Origin: Maridesulfovibrio ferrireducens
GTDB taxonomy: Bacteria; Desulfobacterota; Desulfovibrionia; Desulfovibrionales; Desulfovibrionaceae
Direction: 5' to 3'
DNA: 64,000 nt
Assembly (NCBI RefSeq): GCF_900101105.1
Contig: NZ_FNGA01000002.1
Location: 810,479 to 874,478, forward strand
The stretch's first letter is position 1. Each line of letters opens with the position of its first letter. This document shows positions 50,532 through 59,809 of the stretch, one piece after another. The position numbers were made by a program, and so were the translations under genes. The notes beneath the pieces are model-generated. The model was not told where the DNA came from, ran no database searches, and saw nothing but the letters and a program-made list of their open reading frames with translations.

Positions 50532-51212
50532 ATGATCTCCGGCTTTATTTCATACTTTTCACCGATTGCCGCATTTGACAGATTAAGATCAATCTTTACG
50601 GAAAAAAGGTGCCCGGTCTGTCGTACACCGCATTCAAATAAAAAACTTCTCTGCTCTGACTGTTATTCTGAACTTATTGAAGGTTCTGTTCATAACGAAG
50701 AAGAGGGATCTCATAAAGAAGTCTACTTTTACGGACCATACCGCGGCCTGCTTCGTGATTTAATATTAGATTGGAAATTCAATAACAACTTCGGTTACAG
50801 CGCACTCCTTTCACAGTTCGCCGCCGGTGTTGCCGAATCAATTCCCGAGTCCTCCCGCCCTGACATTATTATTCCCGTTCCCCTTCACCCTTCACGGCTA
50901 CGCAAAAGAGGATTTAATCAAAGCCGGATAATAGGACGCAGTGCGGCCTCGGTATTAGGCGCTAAAATTTCTGATCGCGCTCTTGTAAGAAATCGTAAAA
51001 CTACTCCGCAAAGCACGCTTTCCAAAGAGATGCGTACCGAAAATATCAAGAACGCTTTTACTGCGAATTCGACAACCGTCGCCGGAAAAAAAATTCTGCT
51101 GATCGATGACGTCTATACAACCGGATCAACTGTTCAGGAATGTGCCGGTACATTATATAGCGCCGGAGCCGAAAGAGTGGAAGTTCTGGTTCTGGCAAAG
51201 ACCTTGATTTAA
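50532..51212 (+). CDS. comF: ComF-family phosphoribosyltransferase-like protein
   Basis: A 226-residue protein with an N-terminal zinc-ribbon CPVC...CSDC (~32-50) and a C-terminal PRTase domain. The HPSRLRKRGFNQSRII region and the PRPP loop LLIDDVYTTGSTVQECA are typical of ComF/GntX proteins. Members take part in DNA uptake in naturally competent bacteria; elsewhere their role is not clear. The start is 10 bases after the regulator stop, with no strong ribosome site. Confidence 0.88.
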   Translation: MISGFISYFSPIAAFDRLRSIFTEKRCPVCRTPHSNKKLLCSDCYSELIEGSVHNEEEGSHKEVYFYGPYRGLLRDLILDWKFNNNFGYSALLSQFAAGVAESIPESSRPDIIIPVPLHPSRLRKRGFNQSRIIGRSAASVLGAKISDRALVRNRKTTPQSTLSKEMRTENIKNAFTANSTTVAGKKILLIDDVYTTGSTVQECAGTLYSAGAERVEVLVLAKTLI

Positions 51213-51291
51213 CCGTCATAAATAGACTAAGATCGTCCTCCTGCCTTTCATTTAAAAACTAAAAAACAATCTTTCAAACGGAGAAATCCCT

Positions 51292-54200
51292 TTGCCTTTT
51301 AAACTTACCGAGTGGACTAGAATCTCACACGACAATACTCCTGTTTATATCAGACCGGAATCTCCAGACTGGTTTGTCCCCACTCCGGCAGGCGATGCCC
51401 TGCTCCAAAGATTATCCGAAGATGAAAACAGTTGTTTATCCATTGCCGATGAAAAATTTCTTATGCGCTTACCGGATGAAGCAACCTGTATTTACCCGGG
51501 CAGAAAAGAACTCCTTAAGCTTGAAACACTCCGCGAACTTTGGTTTCACCTGACCAACAATTGCAACATGAGCTGTAATCACTGCCTATTCGCTTCATCA
51601 CCTTCCGCAGCCTCATCACTTTCCTCCGAAGCACAGCCGGAGCTAGCAACCAAAAGAGTTCTTGATTTGACCGATCAGGCTGAAAAACTGGGCTGTAAAC
51701 TTTTTGCCCTGACTGGCGGAGAACCATTAATCCATCCGGGTGCTGACAAAATCATCAGCAGAATGCTGGAAATTGAATCAAGCCACGTTGCAATTCTTTC
51801 CAACGGCCTTAATGCTAAAAATTTCTTTTCAAAACACCGCTATGACTTTGAACGCTGCCACCTGCAAATCAGTGTTGACGGCATAAAAGATACACATGAC
51901 GAGATCAGAGGACCGGGCATGTTTACCGCCCTTGAAAAATCTCTGAAATGGCTTTCATCCGAAACCATTCCCTTTACAATCTCCATGTGTGTTACGAAAT
52001 CAAACGTAACTCAAATGAAGGATGTAGTTGAATTAGCGGCTAAGACCGGGGCTTCAAACGTTCATTTCATGTGGTATTTTGTGCGCGGAAGAGGAAAAGC
52101 GCAGCGTTTTGTTGATCCGGACATTATTTACATTCATTTGCTTGAAGCAATAGAGGCAGGAGAACGCACCGGGGTAACAATCGACAATATCGAAGCCATA
52201 AAAAGCATGATTTTTGCGCCTTGCGGAACTATTCACGACGGGTCTACCGCCGGATGGGAATCTCTGGCAATTGGACCGGACAATAAGCTGTACCCTTCTC
52301 CCGCCACAGTCGGCATTGAAAAGCTTGCTACTCCTCTTGATAAAACCCTTGAAGATAGCTGGAAAGAAAGTCGTATTCTAACGGAGATGCGTAAAACCAC
52401 TGGCAAAATTCTGTCTACCCCCTTCAAGCTTATTCTGGGCGGTGGCGACACCGATCACAGCTGGATGCACAGCGGAGAATTTACCGGTAACGACCCCTAC
52501 ACCAAACTATATGAAAAAACAGCTCTGAAACTGATCACAGATAAAGCCGCGCAAAGTTCTGCCCACGACTCTCCAAAACTACTCCTTAAAATGGGTGACA
52601 AACTCGACAAATGCTCAGGACACGGCAAGGTTGCGTTGACTCACACCAACTGCCTCTTAGCTGTCGCAGGCAAGGACAGCCTTACAGTTGTAAAAGACTT
52701 TTACACAGCTGCGGCTGACACGGCCAAAGAAGATATTTTAAACCCGGCATGCTATGATTCTGAGCTTATGGTCCACATTCCCAATGAATTCAGATTCAGA
52801 GGATACGGATGCGGTTCTCCGGTTATGGACGCAAAAATTAAGTCTGGAGAACACGTTGTAGACCTCGGCAGCGGGCGCGGAATAGAATGCTTTATTGCAT
52901 CTAAAATGGTGGGATCTTCGGGCAAAGTTACCGGAATAGATATGCTTGATCCCATGCTCGCCCATTCGCGTAAAGGACAGCAGGCCGTAGCCTCCAATCT
53001 GGGCTATGACAATATGGATTTCCGCAAAGGATATCTTGAATCTCTCCCTCTTGAAGATAATTGTGCAAACCTGTTGCTTTCCAACTGTGTTCTGAATTTA
53101 TCCACCGATAAGCGCAAAACTTTTTCTGAAATGTTCAGGATTCTAGCACCGGACGGCAGGCTGACAATTTCGGATGTTGTCTGCGAAACTGAACCCGGCC
53201 CTGAAATCCGTAATGATGACAAGCTGCACGGAGAATGTATCGCCGGAGCGCAAACTCTTAAAAACCTTGTGGGGTTACTCGAGGAAGCCGGATTCAAATC
53301 AATTTGTATGATCAAGCGTTTTCCGTACAGAGTTGTCGGCGGGCACGATTTTTACTCTCTGACATTTTCAGCACTGAAACCGTCTACTGAGAATATGACC
53401 AAAATCATGTTCAGAGGTCCGTTTTCAACAGGACAGACCGCGCAGGGAAAACTGCTTGTCCCGGGAACCATCACTGAAATTTCCGAAAAAGAAGCCGAAC
53501 AAATGGGAGAGCAAATCTTCATTCTTAATGATGAAGGTGTCATATCTAATATGATGGTAGGTGAGTCCTGCTGCTGTCCGACTCCTGATTCTTTTGACGG
53601 GCCTACAGCTCCCCTTTTATCTGGTCACACTGTCAGCATGAAAAATAAGAGTGGCTGCATGGTCTGCGGTGCTGAACTGAACTATCTGACCAGATATGAA
53701 AAAAGAATCTGCGCATACTGTGGAGAAGAACATGAGGCCAATGCTTACTGCGTAAACAAACACTTTGTCTGCGATAATTGCCACAGAGAAGACGGAATTG
53801 AAGTTTTGCCGCATCTGCTTACAAGCAGCACTGAAACAGATATGATTGACCTTCTTATGAAAATAAGAAACCATCCGGCAATACCCATGCACGGCCCCGA
53901 GCATCACGCCCTGGTTCCGGGAATTATAGTTGCCGCCTACCGCAACAGCGGTGGGAAAATAGACAACAAAGTAATTGAAACCGCAATTTCACGCGGAGCT
54001 AAAATTGCCGGTGGATTCTGCGGATTTATGGGAGTCTGCGGCGCAGCGATAGGTGTAGGAGTAGCAATAAGTGCTATTCTTGAAGCCACTCCGTTGACAC
54101 CCGACCTAAGATCCACCGCTCAAAAGGGAACTCTTGCCGCGCTTCAATTAATTGCTGACATTGAAGCTGCAAGATGCTGTCAGAGAGACTCGTGGCTTGC

Positions 54201-54399
54201 CCTTAAAGCCTTCGCAAAAATATCAGAAGAAATTATGGGCTTGCGTATTACTGCAGACAAGCATATGGTGTGCAACCAAATGGATACCAATCTGGAGTGC
54301 ATGGGCCGAAACTGCCCTGTAATCCGCAACAATAAAGGGAAGAATATCTTTATTTCTCCGGTGTTGGACTTAAGCGTTAATTATGCTAAAAAAAGTTAA
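51292..54399 (+). CDS. Radical SAM / ArsM-like methyltransferase / DUF5714 fusion protein
   Basis: A 1035-residue three-part enzyme. Part 1 (~75-380) is a radical SAM domain: CNMSCNHC (Cys91, Cys95, Cys98), FALTGGEPLIHPG, and a TIHDGSTAGWESLAIGPDNKLYPSP region like a C-terminal SPASM-type extension. Part 2 (~460-695) is a SAM methyltransferase closest in pattern to ArsM: YGCGSPV (Cys507), VVDLGSGRGIECFIASK, VTGIDMLDPML, SNCVLNLSTDKRKTF and LHGECIAGA (Cys649, at the position of an arsenic-binding cysteine). Part 3 (~785-1030) is DUF5714-like: CxxC pairs at 789/792, 807/810, 827/830, then HGPEHHALVPGIIVAAYRNSGG and a Gly/Cys-rich GGFCGFMGVCGAAIGVG. TTG is the start, nine bases after CGGAG. The substrate is unknown; a metalloid or thiol-bearing substrate is inferred. 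Confidence 0.85.
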   Translation: MPFKLTEWTRISHDNTPVYIRPESPDWFVPTPAGDALLQRLSEDENSCLSIADEKFLMRLPDEATCIYPGRKELLKLETLRELWFHLTNNCNMSCNHCLFASSPSAASSLSSEAQPELATKRVLDLTDQAEKLGCKLFALTGGEPLIHPGADKIISRMLEIESSHVAILSNGLNAKNFFSKHRYDFERCHLQISVDGIKDTHDEIRGPGMFTALEKSLKWLSSETIPFTISMCVTKSNVTQMKDVVELAAKTGASNVHFMWYFVRGRGKAQRFVDPDIIYIHLLEAIEAGERTGVTIDNIEAIKSMIFAPCGTIHDGSTAGWESLAIGPDNKLYPSPATVGIEKLATPLDKTLEDSWKESRILTEMRKTTGKILSTPFKLILGGGDTDHSWMHSGEFTGNDPYTKLYEKTALKLITDKAAQSSAHDSPKLLLKMGDKLDKCSGHGKVALTHTNCLLAVAGKDSLTVVKDFYTAAADTAKEDILNPACYDSELMVHIPNEFRFRGYGCGSPVMDAKIKSGEHVVDLGSGRGIECFIASKMVGSSGKVTGIDMLDPMLAHSRKGQQAVASNLGYDNMDFRKGYLESLPLEDNCANLLLSNCVLNLSTDKRKTFSEMFRILAPDGRLTISDVVCETEPGPEIRNDDKLHGECIAGAQTLKNLVGLLEEAGFKSICMIKRFPYRVVGGHDFYSLTFSALKPSTENMTKIMFRGPFSTGQTAQGKLLVPGTITEISEKEAEQMGEQIFILNDEGVISNMMVGESCCCPTPDSFDGPTAPLLSGHTVSMKNKSGCMVCGAELNYLTRYEKRICAYCGEEHEANAYCVNKHFVCDNCHREDGIEVLPHLLTSSTETDMIDLLMKIRNHPAIPMHGPEHHALVPGIIVAAYRNSGGKIDNKVIETAISRGAKIAGGFCGFMGVCGAAIGVGVAISAILEATPLTPDLRSTAQKGTLAALQLIADIEAARCCQRDSWLALKAFAKISEEIMGLRITADKHMVCNQMDTNLECMGRNCPVIRNNKGKNIFISPVLDLSVNYAKKS

Positions 54400-54407
54400 T
54401 TACGCGC

Positions 54408-54435
54408 TTGACTTTTACATCGAGTTACGGATACT
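54408..54435 (+). promoter_or_regulatory. Probable promoter of rplU-rpmA
   Basis: TTGACT at 54408-54413, a 16-base spacer and GATACT at 54430-54435, 36 bases before the rplU start. Confidence 0.6.
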
Positions 54436-54471
54436 TTCCCCTCTCTTATACATGATGGAGGTTAGTTACAA

Positions 54472-54783
54472 ATGTACGCAATAATAGAGACTGGCGGCAA
54501 GCAGTTCCGCGTTGAAGAAGGCTTGGAACTCAATATCCAGAAAATGGACGTTGAAGCAGGCACCAAGGTCGATCTTGATAAAATTCTTCTCATCGGTCAG
54601 GGCGAAGATATTAAAATCGGAGCTCCTTACGTTGAAGGCGCGAAAGTTGCCTGCACAATCCTTGAACACGGCCGTGATAAAAAAATCATCGTTTTCAAGA
54701 AAAGACGCAGGAAAGACTCTCAGACCAAACAGGGTCATCGTCAGGATTATACAAGAATCAAAGTTGAAGCTATACAAGCTTAA
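54472..54783 (+). CDS. rplU: 50S ribosomal protein L21
   Basis: A 103-residue ribosomal protein that binds 23S rRNA. It begins MYAIIETGGKQFRVEEG, the family signature, and has the basic KRRRKDSQTKQGHRQDYTRIKVEAI C-terminus typical of L21. GGAGG is nine bases upstream. It heads the conserved rplU-rpmA-obgE cluster. Confidence 0.97.
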   Translation: MYAIIETGGKQFRVEEGLELNIQKMDVEAGTKVDLDKILLIGQGEDIKIGAPYVEGAKVACTILEHGRDKKIIVFKKRRRKDSQTKQGHRQDYTRIKVEAIQA

Positions 54784-54816
54784 CTTGACGACAAGTCCTA
54801 ACTAAGGAGATTTAAA

Positions 54817-55086
54817 ATGGCACATAAGAAAGCGGGCGGTAGCTCGAAAAACGGTCGCGATAGTAATGCGAAACACCGCGGTGTTAAGCGTTATGCTGGT
54901 CAGGAAGTTCTGGCTGGAAGTATCCTAGTTCGTCAGGTTGGAACTAAAATTCACCCCGGCAAAAATGTAGGTACTGGTAGAGACTGGACTTTGTTTGCAC
55001 TGGTTGACGGCGTTGTGAAATACGAAAAGTATATCCGCAACAACCGTAGCAAAACCAGAGTTCTCATCGTTCCTGCCGAAGCCTAA
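54817..55086 (+). CDS. rpmA: 50S ribosomal protein L27
   Basis: An 89-residue ribosomal protein whose N-terminus reaches the peptidyl-transferase centre. It begins [16 protein letters not shown] and carries [27 protein letters not shown]. No extra N-terminal peptide requiring cleavage (as in Firmicutes) is present. AAGGAG precedes it. It lies 33 bases after rplU, and a terminator follows. Confidence 0.97.
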   Translation: MAHKKAGGSSKNGRDSNAKHRGVKRYAGQEVLAGSILVRQVGTKIHPGKNVGTGRDWTLFALVDGVVKYEKYIRNNRSKTRVLIVPAEA

Positions 55087-55110
55087 TTATTTCAGGCCGA
55101 AAGTTTTTCG

Positions 55111-55151
55111 GGCAGAGGTCGCATTGATAAATGCGTCCTCTGCCTTTTCTT
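55111..55151 (+). terminator. Intrinsic terminator after rpmA
   Basis: An 8-bp outer stem GGCAGAGG/CCTCTGCC (55111-55118 with 55137-55144), a mismatch and a further inner CGCATT/AATGCG helix, then TTTTCTT. Confidence 0.88.
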
Positions 55152-55329
55152 GTCTGGAATACATACATGGATCTCCCTTATCCCGCTGTGACAGCCCCCT
55201 AGAGTGCATGCCTGATTATTCAAAAGGCACTCGAAAGGTATACTCACAGCTTTATCTATATTTTATCCGAGAATATTCCTGCCTGAGAAAAGGCTAGGCC
55301 CTTCTCAGGTCATTCAAGGAAGGAATTCA

Positions 55330-56376
55330 ATGAAATTTTTTGATGAAGCAACAATCACAGTGCGGTCGGGAAAAGGCGGCAACGGATGCGTAGCCTTCAG
55401 ACGTGAAAGGTACATCCCAAAAGGTGGCCCTTGCGGCGGAGACGGCGGTAAAGGCGGAGATTTAATCCTTCGGGGAAGCTCCGATCTGTTGTCTCTTTAC
55501 GACTTCAGACTAAAAAGAGTCTATGACGCTAAAAACGGAATGCAGGGACAGGGCAGTGATAAGTACGGTAAAGCTGCCGACGACACAATTCTCGACCTGC
55601 CTATCGGAACTCTCGTATATGAAGTATATGAAGACGGCTCCGAAAAACTGCTTGCTGACCTGACAAAAGAAGGTAAGCAGGTTGTTATATGTAAGGGAGG
55701 CGATGGCGGACGTGGTAATATTCACTTCAAGTCCTCCGTAAACCAGACTCCCAGACAATCGGAAGACGGCTTCCCCGGTGAAGAAAAAAGACTTCGTCTG
55801 CAACTTAAAATTATTGCAGATATTGGTTTACTTGGACTTCCTAACGCCGGAAAATCGACCTTTATTTCTAAAATTTCTGCTGCGAAACCTAAAATCGCAG
55901 CATACCCGTTTACCACCCTCGTTCCTAATCTTGGAGTTATTGAGGATTACATGGGCAACAAGCTCATTATTGCCGACATTCCCGGACTGATTGAAGGAGC
56001 CAGCACAGGGCTGGGACTGGGACACAGATTCCTGAAACATGTTGAACGCACCAGATTTCTTGTTCATATTTTGAGCGCAGCAGACCTCAGCCTTGACGAT
56101 CCTTTTGAAGGGTTCAATATGCTGGACGAAGAACTCCGCATATATGATAAAGAGCTTGCAGAAAAAACTCAGCTCCGTGTAATCAACAAAATCGATTTGC
56201 TTTCCGAAGAAGACCTTGCGACTTTGAAAGAAAAAGCTAAGGAAGCAAACGACAACATCTACTTTATATCCGCTCTGCACAAAGACGGAGTTGACCTGCT
56301 TTTAAAAGACATGTGGGACAGATTCAACACCATGAATCAAGAGGAAAAAGATGAGCAAGATGAGCAACAGGCTTGA
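55330..56376 (+). CDS. obgE: GTPase ObgE/CgtA
   Basis: A 348-residue GTPase needed for 50S subunit maturation and stress control. The glycine-rich Obg fold (GKGGNGCVAFRRERYIPKGGPCGGDGG) is followed by a G domain: GLPNAGKST (G1), FTTLVPNLG (G2), IADIPGLIEGA (G3), NKIDLL (G4) and SALHKDG (G5). It ends in an acidic EEKDEQDEQQA tail without the extra C-terminal domain. It is separated from rpmA by a terminator and 180 bases, including an 8-bp hairpin at 55282-55309. GGAAGG precedes the ATG. It overlaps proB by 26 bases. Confidence 0.96.
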   Translation: MKFFDEATITVRSGKGGNGCVAFRRERYIPKGGPCGGDGGKGGDLILRGSSDLLSLYDFRLKRVYDAKNGMQGQGSDKYGKAADDTILDLPIGTLVYEVYEDGSEKLLADLTKEGKQVVICKGGDGGRGNIHFKSSVNQTPRQSEDGFPGEEKRLRLQLKIIADIGLLGLPNAGKSTFISKISAAKPKIAAYPFTTLVPNLGVIEDYMGNKLIIADIPGLIEGASTGLGLGHRFLKHVERTRFLVHILSAADLSLDDPFEGFNMLDEELRIYDKELAEKTQLRVINKIDLLSEEDLATLKEKAKEANDNIYFISALHKDGVDLLLKDMWDRFNTMNQEEKDEQDEQQA

Positions 56377-57493
56377 GACTCTTCGCGAAGCTAAAAGAAT
56401 TGTTGTAAAAATCGGCAGTGCCGTTCTGACCACGTCAGAAGGCATCAACCTCGGCCTTATATGCAGACTGGCAGATCAGCTGGCAACTCTGCATGAACGG
56501 GGTGTTGATATTGTTCTGGTTTCTTCCGGCGCTGTTGCTGCCGGACGTAAATCTATTCCTTCAGGGCAGAAGCTGAGAGATCTTCCGGCCAGACAGGCTG
56601 CTTCATCCATCGGACAAAGCAGGCTTATGCACGAATATGATGAAACCTTCCGCAGATTCGGACTGGTTTCTTCACAGATTTTGCTCACTCGCGATGATTT
56701 AAGACACCGTGACCGCTTTCTCAATGTCCGCAATACCCTCTCAAGACTTCTTGAATGGCGGGTAATTCCTATCATTAATGAAAACGATACTGTTGCAGTT
56801 CAGGAACTCGAGTTCGGAGACAACGACACTCTGGCAAGTTTGATTCTGAATGTTGTGGAAGCAGATCTTTTCATTAACCTCACTTCCGCTGACGGGGTCT
56901 TTGATAAAAATCCCGACCAAAATCCCGACGCAAAAAAACTTTCCCATGTTGAAAATATAGGGTCGCTTGACCTCGACGCCATGTGCGACGGAAAAACAGC
57001 AGTAGGCTCAGGCGGCATGTTCTCTAAAATGAGAGCAGCTCACAGAGCGGCCCAACTCGGCGTTCCAACACTGATATTATCCGGTAAAGACCGCATGGTA
57101 ATTGAACGGGTATTTAACGGTGAAGACTGCGGTACATGGATTGTTCCTGATGAAAAGTGCGTATCAGGCCGTAAATTCTGGCTTGCATACAACTGTGACC
57201 CGGCCGGTGACCTGATCATCGACGAAGGTGCGCAAAAGGCACTGATGGCCGGAGGTAAAAGCCTGCTTCCCGCAGGTATAACTGCGGTTGAAGGTGATTT
57301 TAAAGCGGGCGAACTTGTACGAGTTGTCAGCAAATCCGGTAAACCTGTTGCTGTAGGACTAGCCTGTTACGGTTCCGAAGACATGAACAAGATTCTCGGT
57401 CATAAATCAGATCAAATAGAATCCATCCTGGGCAAATGCCCTTTCCCCGAAGCAATACACAGAGATAATCTGCTATTAGACGCAGCACTTTAA
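56351..57493 (+). CDS. proB: Glutamate 5-kinase ProB
   Basis: A 380-residue first enzyme of proline synthesis, phosphorylating glutamate. The kinase domain has VVKIGSAVLT, VSSGAVAAGRKS, NENDTVAVQELEFGDNDTLAS and GSGGMFSKMRAA. The C-terminal PUA domain (~285-370) includes GKSLLPAGITAVEGDFKAGELVRVV, which mediates feedback regulation or RNA-like contacts in the family. ATG 56351 has GAGG just upstream and lies inside obgE, a typical coupled arrangement. Its 3' end overlaps the convergent channel gene by four bases. Confidence 0.95.
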   Translation: MSKMSNRLETLREAKRIVVKIGSAVLTTSEGINLGLICRLADQLATLHERGVDIVLVSSGAVAAGRKSIPSGQKLRDLPARQAASSIGQSRLMHEYDETFRRFGLVSSQILLTRDDLRHRDRFLNVRNTLSRLLEWRVIPIINENDTVAVQELEFGDNDTLASLILNVVEADLFINLTSADGVFDKNPDQNPDAKKLSHVENIGSLDLDAMCDGKTAVGSGGMFSKMRAAHRAAQLGVPTLILSGKDRMVIERVFNGEDCGTWIVPDEKCVSGRKFWLAYNCDPAGDLIIDEGAQKALMAGGKSLLPAGITAVEGDFKAGELVRVVSKSGKPVAVGLACYGSEDMNKILGHKSDQIESILGKCPFPEAIHRDNLLLDAAL

Positions 57494-58173
57494 TCAACAC
57501 TCCCCCTATCCCGCTGAGCCAAAAACATTCCTATAGTTCCGGCGACAAAAACCGCCAGATACATTTGTCCGAAAAGACCCTGCAACATAACTAAAGACCT
57601 AGCCATATTGGTAACGGGAATCATTTCTCCATACCCTATTGTCATCATTGTTACATAGCTGAAATATACAAGAATATTACGCACAGCAAAAACGGATTCA
57701 CTTAAATCAATACCGGAAACTGCGCTGCGGTCATAAAGCACGCACAAACTATACCCGTTGGCCCAAAGCAACGCGCAAAGCATATACACGCAAATTGCCC
57801 CCGATACTAAGTCGCGAGTAACTTTTTTCTGCTTGCGCATGAAGATCAGAATTCCCCAGATCGCGATCCCGAGCATCATCATATCAGAGGCTTCACTTAC
57901 GCCAAGCCAGTAGATGGAATGCAGTTTAAAAAACAAAACAGAACTTACAAAAGACGTTACATAGAGTGATATAAAAATAACAACTTTGGCTCGACTTTCG
58001 ATTATAGCTGTAACCGCTGAAAGAAGAACTAAGTATGTGTAAAAATATAAAATCTGCTGAAGATAAATAGAATTTCCAGCAATCGGGGTTAAAAAAATCT
58101 GCGAAATCATAAACCCCAGAAGCACTGTAAATTTGGAAGGACTGTATCTGAATATTTTGTGTAATCTAAACAT
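57490..58173 (-). CDS. Two-pore-type potassium channel protein
   Basis: A 227-residue inner-membrane protein. Several hydrophobic segments (~15-35, ~40-60, ~65-85, ~95-112, ~125-145) precede an ion-channel pore: YFSYVTMMTIGYGEMIP carries the selectivity filter TIGYGE, followed by the last helix GLFGQMYLAVFVAGTIGMFLA. No cytoplasmic RCK/TrkA domain is attached. The layout is that of the Ion_trans_2 family with extra N-terminal helices. It should conduct K+. Promoter elements are not clear. Confidence 0.85.
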   Translation of the reverse strand: MFRLHKIFRYSPSKFTVLLGFMISQIFLTPIAGNSIYLQQILYFYTYLVLLSAVTAIIESRAKVVIFISLYVTSFVSSVLFFKLHSIYWLGVSEASDMMMLGIAIWGILIFMRKQKKVTRDLVSGAICVYMLCALLWANGYSLCVLYDRSAVSGIDLSESVFAVRNILVYFSYVTMMTIGYGEMIPVTNMARSLVMLQGLFGQMYLAVFVAGTIGMFLAQRDRGSVD

Positions 58174-58328
58174 AGTTGCTCTTAATTAACTGATAAGAAT
58201 AATAAACTCTATTAATTTATCGTATACAGATTACTTATTATAAAAGTGAGCGGCGTTCATGTTGCGGTGTCCACAATTTGCGAGTAGCTTGCCACTTCAT
58301 CTACATCTTCGGAAAGGATTGCTATCTG

Positions 58329-59510
58329 ATGAAAGATCTCTGTAAAAATAAAAATCTCCGCATTTTATTCGCGGTTACCCTCATGGCCATCATGGGAGTC
58401 TCAAGTATTATCCCGTCTTTACCGCTAATGATCAGGGAACTCAATATTTCTCCTTCATCAATAGGTTTAGTCTTTACTGTTTTCACTCTGCCGGGAATCA
58501 TTTTTGCTCCTCTTGCAGGAATTTTTGCTGACAGAATCGGCAGGAAAAAGATTCTTGTTCCCTCGCTGATTCTTTTCGGAATAGCCGGAATAGCCTGCTA
58601 TTTTGCCCCCGACTACAAATGGCTGCTTGCTTTACGGCTTTTTCAAGGAATTGGAGCCGCAGCTATCGGAGTGATAAACCTTACCATAATAGGTGACCTT
58701 TTCACAGGTCAGGACCGAATCAAAGCTATGGGACTGAATGCAAGTGTTCTTAGCATCGGCACCGCAATATTTCCGGCAGTGGGAGGAATACTGGCTCAAA
58801 TAAGCTGGCAAACACCATTCCTGCTAGCAGTTGTGGCTCTACCACTTGCATGGGTCGTCGCCTTCAAGCTTGAGAACCCCGAGCCTTCATCAAACGGCGC
58901 ATTCATAAAATACCTAAGCGCGGCAGTAAGCGGCATGAAAAACAAGCAGGTGCTGGGACTTTTCGCAATTTCCATGCTGACCTTTATTATTCTATACGGC
59001 CCCATCATAACCTATCTGCCCATACTTCTAAACTCACGTTTTGAAGCTTCTCCAATGATGATAGGATTTGTTATTTCAAGTGCCTCATTTGTTACAGCAT
59101 TAGCAGCTTCGCAGTTAGGAAGACTAGCAAAAGTGATTTCACAACCGAGGATGATTGCAGTCTCAGCTTTCGCATATGCTACTGCAATGATTTTAATTCC
59201 GGAATCAGGATCTGCGCTTTGGTGTATAATCCCCGTCTGCTTTTTCGGCCTGGGACAGGGACTGAATATTCCGAATTCAATGTCCATGCTGACCACAATT
59301 GCTCCCATGGAACAACGGGCTATTTTTATGTCCATGAACGGAATGCTGCTCAGAGTAGGACAAACCATCGCCCCGATACTTATGGGGCTTATTTATTCAG
59401 GATTTGGACTGGAATCTATTTTTTATGCAGGAGTAGTAATATCAGCAATAGTCTTTGTTATTGCAATCACTACTTTAAAAGGATTTAAAGCTGAAGAGTT
59501 GCATGAATAG
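58329..59510 (+). CDS. Major facilitator superfamily drug/solute exporter
   Basis: A 393-residue transporter with about 12 membrane segments. Motif A is GIFADRIGRKKILVPS (between helices 2 and 3); RLFQGIGAAAIGVINLTIIGD is the helix 4 signature found in drug exporters of the DHA1 type. Substrate unknown. The frame is open from 58278, but ATG 58329 after AAAGGA at ten bases is preferred; the upstream part is not membrane-like. It is a single gene. Confidence 0.9.
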   Translation: MKDLCKNKNLRILFAVTLMAIMGVSSIIPSLPLMIRELNISPSSIGLVFTVFTLPGIIFAPLAGIFADRIGRKKILVPSLILFGIAGIACYFAPDYKWLLALRLFQGIGAAAIGVINLTIIGDLFTGQDRIKAMGLNASVLSIGTAIFPAVGGILAQISWQTPFLLAVVALPLAWVVAFKLENPEPSSNGAFIKYLSAAVSGMKNKQVLGLFAISMLTFIILYGPIITYLPILLNSRFEASPMMIGFVISSASFVTALAASQLGRLAKVISQPRMIAVSAFAYATAMILIPESGSALWCIIPVCFFGLGQGLNIPNSMSMLTTIAPMEQRAIFMSMNGMLLRVGQTIAPILMGLIYSGFGLESIFYAGVVISAIVFVIAITTLKGFKAEELHE

Positions 59511-59623
59511 ATATGGAAACATCAATAATTGACTAAAATTCAATTTAGAGCCACTTTCTTATATCAATGAATGACAATAAATAAGCCCTTTCAGGATAAA
59601 CAGTTAACCAGCTAGAAACTAAC

Positions 59624-59809
59624 ATGAAAATCGGAATCAAAGAATTTATGGAGCATATATTTAATCCGCTCCACATTTATTGCAGGCTCATTGACTGCGG
59701 CCTTTCATCCCGCACAGCAAAAAAAGTAGCCCGAATTTATGAACTGTTTATATTTAAGCCCACTGCTTTTTGCATTCCTGCTATCAAGCATCAAAAGCAG
59801 GCAAAGTAA
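59624..59809 (+). CDS. Small conserved-looking protein, 61 residues
   Basis: A short basic protein, MKIGIKEFMEHIFNPLHIYCRLIDCG, then LSSRTAKKVARIYELFIF. The pattern 'NPLHIYCRL.D.G......A....R.YE..IF' recalls small proteins I have seen in Desulfovibrio genomes; no function is known. The ribosome site is weak and its end overlaps the convergent PilZ gene by 26 bases, so the call is moderate. Confidence 0.55.
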   Translation: MKIGIKEFMEHIFNPLHIYCRLIDCGLSSRTAKKVARIYELFIFKPTAFCIPAIKHQKQAK

